5,837 nucleotides of DNA from Novosphingobium sp. Its GTDB lineage: Bacteria; Pseudomonadota; Alphaproteobacteria; Sphingomonadales; Sphingomonadaceae. Positions 1-4,124 of the stretch are shown piece after piece. The notes under the pieces are model-generated. The model made no database searches. It was not told where the DNA came from and worked only from the letters and a program-made list of their open reading frames with translations. The DNA lies in contig JAQVEQ010000176.1 of the NCBI GenBank assembly GCA_028697875.1, positions 1 through 5,837 of the forward strand, given 5' to 3'. Within the stretch, counting starts at the first letter, position 1. Every line of letters begins with the position of its first letter. A program made the position numbers and the translations under genes.

Positions 1-28
1 GCCTGCGGAACGCTTTCGTCAAAGCCAT
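1..28 (-). CDS. Possible 5' end of a divergent gene (partial, runs off the left edge)
   Basis: A minus-strand ATG at 28..26 opens a reading frame that stays open to the window edge, encoding MALTKAFRR. An AAGGA ribosome-binding sequence lies at 43..39 on the same strand, 10 bases before the ATG. The position opposite a well-supported plus-strand operon fits a divergently transcribed gene. Only nine codons are visible, so the family cannot be recognised and the call rests on start codon, Shine-Dalgarno and context alone. The alternative is that these bases are simply intergenic, or belong to a plus-strand gene that enters from the left; two plus frames are also open here. Confidence 0.35.
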
Positions 29-60
29 GTCGGCACCGTCCTTGCGCAATTGCACCCGCG

Positions 61-89
61 ATCCTTTCGTCCGCGACGGCGTGCGTCAA
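61..89 (-). promoter_or_regulatory. Candidate promoter for the leftward gene
   Basis: On the minus strand TTGACG (89..84) matches five of six bases of the sigma-70 -35 consensus. It is followed after 17 bases by AAGGAT (66..61), which matches the -10 consensus at only three positions. Alphaproteobacterial -10 elements are often poor matches, so the -35 and spacing carry the call. A start near position 54 would leave a leader of about 26 bases before the ATG at 28. Confidence 0.25.
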
Positions 90-101
90 GGTGCAGGACG
101 A

Positions 102-130
102 TGGACAGCGCGACGATTGGCCCATATCAA
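102..130 (+). promoter_or_regulatory. Candidate promoter of the SnoaL-EthD operon
   Basis: TGGACA (102-107, five of six bases of TTGACA) and TATCAA (125-130, four of six bases of TATAAT) are separated by exactly 17 bases. A transcript starting near 137 would have a leader of about 40 bases containing the ribosome binding site at 163-168. It lies back to back with the leftward candidate promoter, the two -35 boxes being 12 bases apart. This is consensus matching by eye; no transcription data are available. Confidence 0.4.
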
Positions 131-176
131 ACCCGGCGTTGCAATTACCACCGGTGACCACGGGGAGAGGCAGGCG

Positions 177-623
177 ATGGACAGGCTCGGCAAGCTCGAG
201 GCGATGGAGGAAATCCGTGCTCTCAAAGCGCGTTATTTCCGCACGATGGATGCAAAGGACTGGGCCGGGCTGGAAGCGGTCTTCGCGCCCGACCTCGTTG
301 CCGATTTCCGCGCCGCGACCGGCGGCAACGACGAAAGCCAGCTGACGCACGGCGCCGCCGCCTATGTCGCCAAGCTCGCGCCGATCCTGCGGGACGTGGT
401 CACGGTCCATCACGGGCACATGGCCGAAATCACGGTGGAATCGCCCGACAGCGCACGCGGCATCTGGGCAATGGAAGACAAGCTCTGGCCCGGCGAGACA
501 TCGGACCTGCCGTTCCGCCGGATGCACGGCTACGGCCATTACCACGAACGCTACGTGCGGCTGGCCGGTGGCTGGCGGATCGCCGAGATCCGCCTCACCC
601 GGCTGCGCGTCGACGCCGAATGA
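177..623 (+). CDS. SnoaL-like / NTF2-fold protein (first copy)
   Basis: Encodes 148 residues with the pattern of SnoaL-like (NTF2-fold, LinA/scytalone dehydratase-type) cone-shaped small enzymes. An N-terminal helix leads into MDAKDW (residues 24-29) and a VFAPDL strand start (35-40). A His-rich strand VHHGHMAEI follows (77-85), and the family's typical GGWRIAEI ending is at 131-138. Asp25 and His78 fall, by eye alignment, where LinA has its catalytic Asp25/His73 pair, so a dehydratase, isomerase or lyase role on a hydrophobic substrate is possible but not shown. No signal peptide or membrane segment is seen; it should be cytoplasmic. The ATG at 177 was preferred to one at 27 because GGGAGA (163-168) sits 8 bases before it, homology begins there, and the longer form would run through the promoter region. 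It is the first gene of a four-gene operon; the next starts 24 bases after its stop. Confidence 0.85.
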   Translation: MDRLGKLEAMEEIRALKARYFRTMDAKDWAGLEAVFAPDLVADFRAATGGNDESQLTHGAAAYVAKLAPILRDVVTVHHGHMAEITVESPDSARGIWAMEDKLWPGETSDLPFRRMHGYGHYHERYVRLAGGWRIAEIRLTRLRVDAE

Positions 624-647
624 ATGAAGGATAGGGAGAAGACGACC

Positions 648-1010
648 ATGTTCAAATGCATCGCGCTGCTCAAGAAGCGGGCCGACATCTCGCGCGAGGA
701 ATTCATCGACTACTACCGGAACAACCACTCGGTCCTGATCCGCAGCCTGCTGCCCGGCATCGTCGACTATCGCAGCAACTTCGTGGACCTCGAAGGCGCC
801 TTCATGTTCCCCGACGCCTCCCCGATCGATTTCGACGTCATCACCGAGATCTGGCTGGAAGACCGCGCGGCCTACGACCACTTCGTTGCCCGAGCCGCCG
901 AACCGGACGTCGCCCGCCGGATCGCCGAGGACGAGGAGAACCTGTTCGAGCGCGGCGCCTCGCGCATGATGGTGGTCGAGGAATGCCACTGGACGAAGCA
1001 ACCCGCCTGA
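648..1010 (+). CDS. EthD domain protein (first tandem copy)
   Basis: Encodes 120 residues of the EthD family, small ferredoxin-like dimeric alpha/beta-barrel proteins. Visible hallmarks are the opening strand MFKCIALL, the SREEFIDYY helix (15-23), His27, the LLPGIVDYR segment (34-42), a DFDVITEIW strand (63-71) and a C-terminal RMMVVEE strand. EthD itself is needed for ethyl tert-butyl ether degradation in Rhodococcus, but its chemistry is not settled; relatives sit in ring and polyketide catabolic clusters. The ATG at 648 is chosen over one at 624 because GGGAGA (634-639) precedes it by 8 bases and the tandem paralogue aligns from this residue. The two proteins align without a gap, with 66 of 120 identical residues by hand count. 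Precise function is unknown. Confidence 0.88.
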   Translation: MFKCIALLKKRADISREEFIDYYRNNHSVLIRSLLPGIVDYRSNFVDLEGAFMFPDASPIDFDVITEIWLEDRAAYDHFVARAAEPDVARRIAEDEENLFERGASRMMVVEECHWTKQPA

Positions 1011-1034
1011 CGGCCTGAACGAGGGAGAGATACC

Positions 1035-1397
1035 GTGATCAAGTGCGTCGCCCTGCTGCGCAAGCACCCGCACGTCTCGCGCGAGGAATTCATCGAATAC
1101 TACGAGACGAAGCACGCCCCGCTGGTACTGAGCCTGCTGCCCGGCATCGTCGAATACCGGCGCAGCTTCGTGCAGCGGGATGGCGCCTTCCCGGCGCAGG
1201 ACGGCAGCCCCATCGACTTCGACGTGGTGACCGAAATCTGGCTGCCCGACCGCGAGGCGCACCAGCGCTTCCTCGCCCGCGCCGCCGAACCGGAGATCGC
1301 GCAACGGCTGGCCGAAGACGAAGCCGTGATGTGCGACGGCACCGCCACGCGCATGGTGATCGTCGACGAACACGCCAGCCCGATCGGAGGAGCCTGA
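1035..1397 (+). CDS. EthD domain protein (second tandem copy, GTG start)
   Basis: Encodes 120 residues, exactly the length of the preceding EthD paralogue. Conserved blocks are SREEFIEYY (15-23), KHAPLV with His27, LLPGIVEYR (34-42), SPIDFDVVTEIW (60-71) and RAAEPEIAQRLAEDE. It starts with GTG at 1035: GGGAGA (1023-1028) lies 6 bases before it, and MIKCVALL aligns with MFKCIALL of the first copy. Differences cluster in residues 11-14, the 46-56 loop and the C-terminal third, so the two copies may have different partners or form a heterodimer; that is inference. Its TGA shares one base with the ATG of the next gene (TGATG), which suggests translational coupling. Catalytic role unknown. Confidence 0.88.
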   Translation: MIKCVALLRKHPHVSREEFIEYYETKHAPLVLSLLPGIVEYRRSFVQRDGAFPAQDGSPIDFDVVTEIWLPDREAHQRFLARAAEPEIAQRLAEDEAVMCDGTATRMVIVDEHASPIGGA

Positions 1398-1855
1398 TGG
1401 ACGCCATGTTGCAGATGCTGCTCGACGAACGGGCCATCAACCGCGGCCTGTCGCGCTTCGCACGTCTGCTCGACACCAAGGATTGGGACAACCTGGGCGA
1501 TGTCTTCGCACACGATATCGTGTTCGATTACGGATCGGGCACCGACGAACACGGAATCGACGCCTTACGCGACCAGATGACCCGCTTCCTCGACAAGTGC
1601 GGCGGCACGCAGCACCTGCTCGGCTCAATCCTGATCGACGTCGATGGCGACAGCGCGGTCAGCCGGTCCTACGTCCAGGCGCGGCACCAGCGCGTAGGCG
1701 ACCATGCCGGGCCGGTGCTCGATTCCAACGGCGAATATATCGACCGGTGGGAACGGCGCGCCGAAGGCTGGCGGATCGTGCGGCGCGATGCCCGCTGGGC
1801 CGCGCAGACCGGCGACCCGGCGATCATCGGCGCCGGGACAGAAGACCTGAACTAA
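1397..1855 (+). CDS. SnoaL-like / NTF2-fold protein (second copy)
   Basis: Encodes 152 residues. The N-terminal helix runs into LLDTKDWDNL (24-33) and VFAHDIVFDY (36-45). TQHLLGSILIDVDGDSA (71-87) is the classic central strand pair of the SnoaL_4 group, and EGWRIVRRDARW (123-134) closes the fold. Asp26 and His73 occupy the positions of the LinA catalytic dyad by eye alignment, so enzymatic activity (dehydration, isomerisation or elimination) is plausible. It is only distantly similar to the first SnoaL-like protein of the operon; the shared part is mainly the D-x-K-D-W-x-x-L-x-x-VFA-x-D segment, so the pair are not recent duplicates. GGAGG (1386-1390) sits 6 bases before the ATG, inside the end of the EthD gene. 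It is the last gene of the operon; its stop is 6 bases from the stop of the convergent gene. Confidence 0.85.
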   Translation: MDAMLQMLLDERAINRGLSRFARLLDTKDWDNLGDVFAHDIVFDYGSGTDEHGIDALRDQMTRFLDKCGGTQHLLGSILIDVDGDSAVSRSYVQARHQRVGDHAGPVLDSNGEYIDRWERRAEGWRIVRRDARWAAQTGDPAIIGAGTEDLN

Positions 1856-1872
1856 CCCGGTTCACAGCCGGG
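1856..1872. terminator. Weak hairpin between convergent operons
   Basis: CCCGGTT (1856-1862) and AGCCGGG (1866-1872) can pair as a 7-base stem with one G-U wobble and a 3-base loop in the plus-strand transcript. The minus transcript forms only the 5-base GC core and is followed by UUAGUUC. The hairpin spans the 6-base gap and the last codons of the minus-strand phosphotransferase. There is no clear U-tract on the plus side, so intrinsic termination is uncertain. Confidence 0.3.
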
Positions 1873-2917
1873 CGTCGTCCTCGCCGCGGGCGATGCGCCA
1901 GCCGAGCCCGGCGATCTGCGCCGCGCGCGCGCCATGGACCTTGGCCGCATCGCTGGAGGCATTGCCTTCCAGCGCGCGCTTGTAGACGCCCTGCCGGATC
2001 CCGGCATTGCGGAACATCGCGAAGGCCAGGGCATAGCGCCAGTGCGCCGGATCGATCGGCGCGCCCCCGGTGTGCGCCTGGTACATGGCAAGGTATTCGC
2101 CTTCCGCCGGGATGCCGAGCGCGGGCAGGTCCGAATCCGACAGTCCGCGATAGCCTTCCGCCGTCACCCGCCAGGCCATGACGTGCTGGGCGAGGTCCGC
2201 CAGCGGATGACCGAGCGTCGACAGTTCCCAGTCGAGCACGGCAATCACTTCCGGGCGTTCGGCGTGGAAGATCAGGTTGTCGTTGCGGAAATCGCCATGG
2301 ACCACCCGGCTTTCCTCCAGCCCCGGGTCGTTGGCGGGCAGCCATTCGATCAGGGCGTCCATCGCCTCGATCGTCTGCGTCTCGGTCGCGCGGTATTGCC
2401 GGGTCCAGCGCCCGACCTGCCGGGCGAAATAATTGCCGGGCTTGCCATAGTCGCCGAGGCCGACGGCCACCGGATCGACCGCGTGCAGCGTTGCCAGCAC
2501 GCGGATCATCTCGCCATAGATCGCCCCGCGTTCCTCCGGTGTCATCCCGGGCAGGCGCGCGTCCCAGAAATTGCGCCCGCTCGCATGTTCCATGACAAAG
2601 AACGGCGTGCCCACGATCGCCGGGTCCTCGCACAGGGCGAGCGGCTTCGCGACCGGCACGCCGGTCCCGGCCAGCGCCTTGGTCACGCGATACTCGCGTT
2701 CCACCGCGTGGGCCGATGGCAGCAGCACGCCTGGCGGCTTCTTGCGCAGGACCATGCGCGGCACGCCGTCTTCGAGAATCGCATAAGTCGGGTTGGACTG
2801 CCCGCCTTCGAACTTGCGCGCCTCGATAGTACCGACCAGCTCCGGGAAACGCTCGCGCAGCCAGGGGGTCAGGCGCGTGAGGTCCAGCCGGAGCCGGTCG
2901 GGCGTGGCCTCAGCCAT
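1862..2917 (-). CDS. APH-fold phosphotransferase, ACAD10/11 kinase-domain type (LvaA-like)
   Basis: Encodes 351 residues of the aminoglycoside phosphotransferase/choline kinase fold. A nucleotide-loop segment FEGGQSNPTY (about 36-45) is followed by VLRKKPPG with the likely ATP-binding lysine (59 or 60). The catalytic loop HGDFRNDN has Asp209 and Asn214, and the metal-binding DWELSTLGHPLADLA begins with Asp229. The GGQSNPTY, LRKKPPG and DWELSTLGHP blocks are those of the ACAD10/ACAD11 kinase domain and of LvaA, which phosphorylates 4-hydroxyacyl-CoA, rather than of drug-resistance enzymes. The ATG at 2917 overlaps the end of the upstream acyl-CoA dehydrogenase by 8 bases (ATGGCTGA). Only a weak ribosome-binding sequence is seen, which points to translational coupling. 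A longer form starting at 3013 would lie inside the dehydrogenase and is disfavoured. Automatic annotation as aminoglycoside resistance would be misleading. Confidence 0.9.
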   Translation of the reverse strand: MAEATPDRLRLDLTRLTPWLRERFPELVGTIEARKFEGGQSNPTYAILEDGVPRMVLRKKPPGVLLPSAHAVEREYRVTKALAGTGVPVAKPLALCEDPAIVGTPFFVMEHASGRNFWDARLPGMTPEERGAIYGEMIRVLATLHAVDPVAVGLGDYGKPGNYFARQVGRWTRQYRATETQTIEAMDALIEWLPANDPGLEESRVVHGDFRNDNLIFHAERPEVIAVLDWELSTLGHPLADLAQHVMAWRVTAEGYRGLSDSDLPALGIPAEGEYLAMYQAHTGGAPIDPAHWRYALAFAMFRNAGIRQGVYKRALEGNASSDAAKVHGARAAQIAGLGWRIARGEDDARL

Positions 2918-4124
2918 GCTTGGCAAGCTCGATCCGGCCGATCTGGAACCGGTGCACTTCGTCCGGGCCGTCGGCAAAGCGGATCTTGCGCGCATGGGCG
3001 TAATATTCGGCAAGGAAGAAGTCCTGGCTGATCCCGCCCGCGCCGTGCGCCTGGATCGCCCAGTCGATCACCTTGCAGGCCATGTTGGGCGCGGCGACCT
3101 TGATCATGCCGATCTCGGCCTTGGCTTCCTTGTTGCCGACCGTATCCATGCGGTGCGCGGCATGGAGCGTCAGCAGGCGCGCCTGGTCGATCAGGATGCG
3201 CGATTCCGCGATCCGTTCGATAATCACGCCCTGTTCGGCCAGCGGCTTGCCGAAGGCGACGCGGGTCTTCACCCGCTTGCACATTGCTTCCAGCGCGCGT
3301 TCGGCCATGCCGATCATGCGCATGCAGTGATGGATGCGGCCCGGCCCAAGGCGCGCCTGCGCGATCTCGAACCCGCGCCCTTCGCCGAGCAGCATGTTGG
3401 ATGCCGGCACCCGCACGTTGTCGAAGATCATTTCCATGTGGCCGTGCGGCGCGTCGTCGTAACCGAACACCGTCATCGGGCGCACGACAGTGATGCCCGG
3501 CGTATCGCGCGGGATCAGGATCATCGACTGCTGCTTGTGCTTTTCCGCCGTCGGGTCGGTCTTGCCCATGAAGATCAGCAGTTCGCAATCCTGTTCGCCG
3601 ATGCCGGAGATCCACCACTTGCGGCCGTTGATGACGTAGTCGTCGCCGTCGCGCACGATCGAGCTCTGGATATTGGTGGCATCGGACGAGGCCACCGCCG
3701 GTTCGGTCATCACGAAGGCCGAGCGGATCTCGCCCTCGAGCAGGGGTTCGAGCCAGCGCTTCTTGTGCTCTTCGGTGCCGAAGCGTTCGAGCGTTTCCAT
3801 GTTGCCCGTGTCCGGCGCGGAGCAGTTGAACACGACGGGCGAGTAGTGGACGCGGCCCATTTCCTCGCACAGCGGCGCATATTCGAGATTGCTCAGCCCC
3901 GCCCCACGGTGGGAATCGGGCAGGAACAGGTTCCACAGGCCCGCCTCGCGCGCCTTGGGCTTCAGTTCGGCGATCAGCGGGACATGCCCCCAGCGGTCGC
4001 CGCTGGCGACTTCCTCGTTGAAGCGCTGTTCGTTGGGATAGATATGCTCGTCCATAAAGGCGCGCAGGCGCTTCAGCAGGTCTGCCGTGCGCGGGCTGTG
4101 CTCAAAACCGATCTGGCCGCTCAT
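2910..4124 (-). CDS. Acyl-CoA dehydrogenase, ACAD10/11 (LvaC-like) type
   Basis: Encodes 404 residues, normal for the family. The N-terminal helical domain includes LLKRLRAFMDEHIYPNE. The flavin/substrate signature MTEPAVASSDATNI (139-152) opens the middle beta domain, which continues with YVINGRKWWISG. The C-terminal helical domain has RVAFGKPLAEQG (from about 288), QAHGAGGISQDF (about 359-370) and ADGPDEVHR (384-392). The MTEPxxASSDATN and DGPDEVH blocks are typical of the ACAD10/11 group. In the alignment the catalytic Glu of MCAD (YEGT) is replaced by Asp385. FAD-dependent and cytoplasmic; the likely role is alpha,beta-desaturation or, with the downstream kinase, conversion of a 4-phosphoacyl-CoA to an enoyl-CoA. 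The ATG at 4124 overlaps the upstream stop by 4 bases (ATGA), with AAGGA at 4137..4133 8 bases before it. Confidence 0.93.
   Translation of the reverse strand: MSGQIGFEHSPRTADLLKRLRAFMDEHIYPNEQRFNEEVASGDRWGHVPLIAELKPKAREAGLWNLFLPDSHRGAGLSNLEYAPLCEEMGRVHYSPVVFNCSAPDTGNMETLERFGTEEHKKRWLEPLLEGEIRSAFVMTEPAVASSDATNIQSSIVRDGDDYVINGRKWWISGIGEQDCELLIFMGKTDPTAEKHKQQSMILIPRDTPGITVVRPMTVFGYDDAPHGHMEMIFDNVRVPASNMLLGEGRGFEIAQARLGPGRIHHCMRMIGMAERALEAMCKRVKTRVAFGKPLAEQGVIIERIAESRILIDQARLLTLHAAHRMDTVGNKEAKAEIGMIKVAAPNMACKVIDWAIQAHGAGGISQDFFLAEYYAHARKIRFADGPDEVHRFQIGRIELAKHG

Larger units (their letters stand above)
46..156. promoter_or_regulatory. Possible operator-like elements in the divergent region
   Basis: The sequence TGCAATTGC lies on the minus strand at 54..46, where it contains the 8-base palindrome GCAATTGC. 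A near copy, TGCAATTAC, lies on the plus strand at 140-148 (8 of 9 identical). Each falls just downstream of the start expected from its candidate promoter. A second 8-base palindrome, CACCGGTG, is at 149-156. Paired sites in a divergent region are typical of a local repressor, but short palindromes also occur by chance and no regulator gene is visible. Confidence 0.2.

Noticed and set aside
27..176. N-terminal extension of the first SnoaL-like protein from an ATG at 27
   Set aside because: No ribosome binding site, no family similarity in the extra 50 residues, and it would cross the candidate promoters; the ATG at 177 has GGGAGA at good spacing.
1862..2917. Aminoglycoside resistance gene
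   Set aside because: The fold is shared, but the GGQSNPTY, LRKKPPG and DWELSTLGHP blocks and the operon with acyl-CoA enzymes indicate the ACAD10/11 kinase-domain family.
1934..3031. Plus-strand open frame of 365 codons opposite the phosphotransferase
   Set aside because: Antisense shadow of a gene with intact kinase motifs; no recognisable domain and no convincing ribosome binding site.
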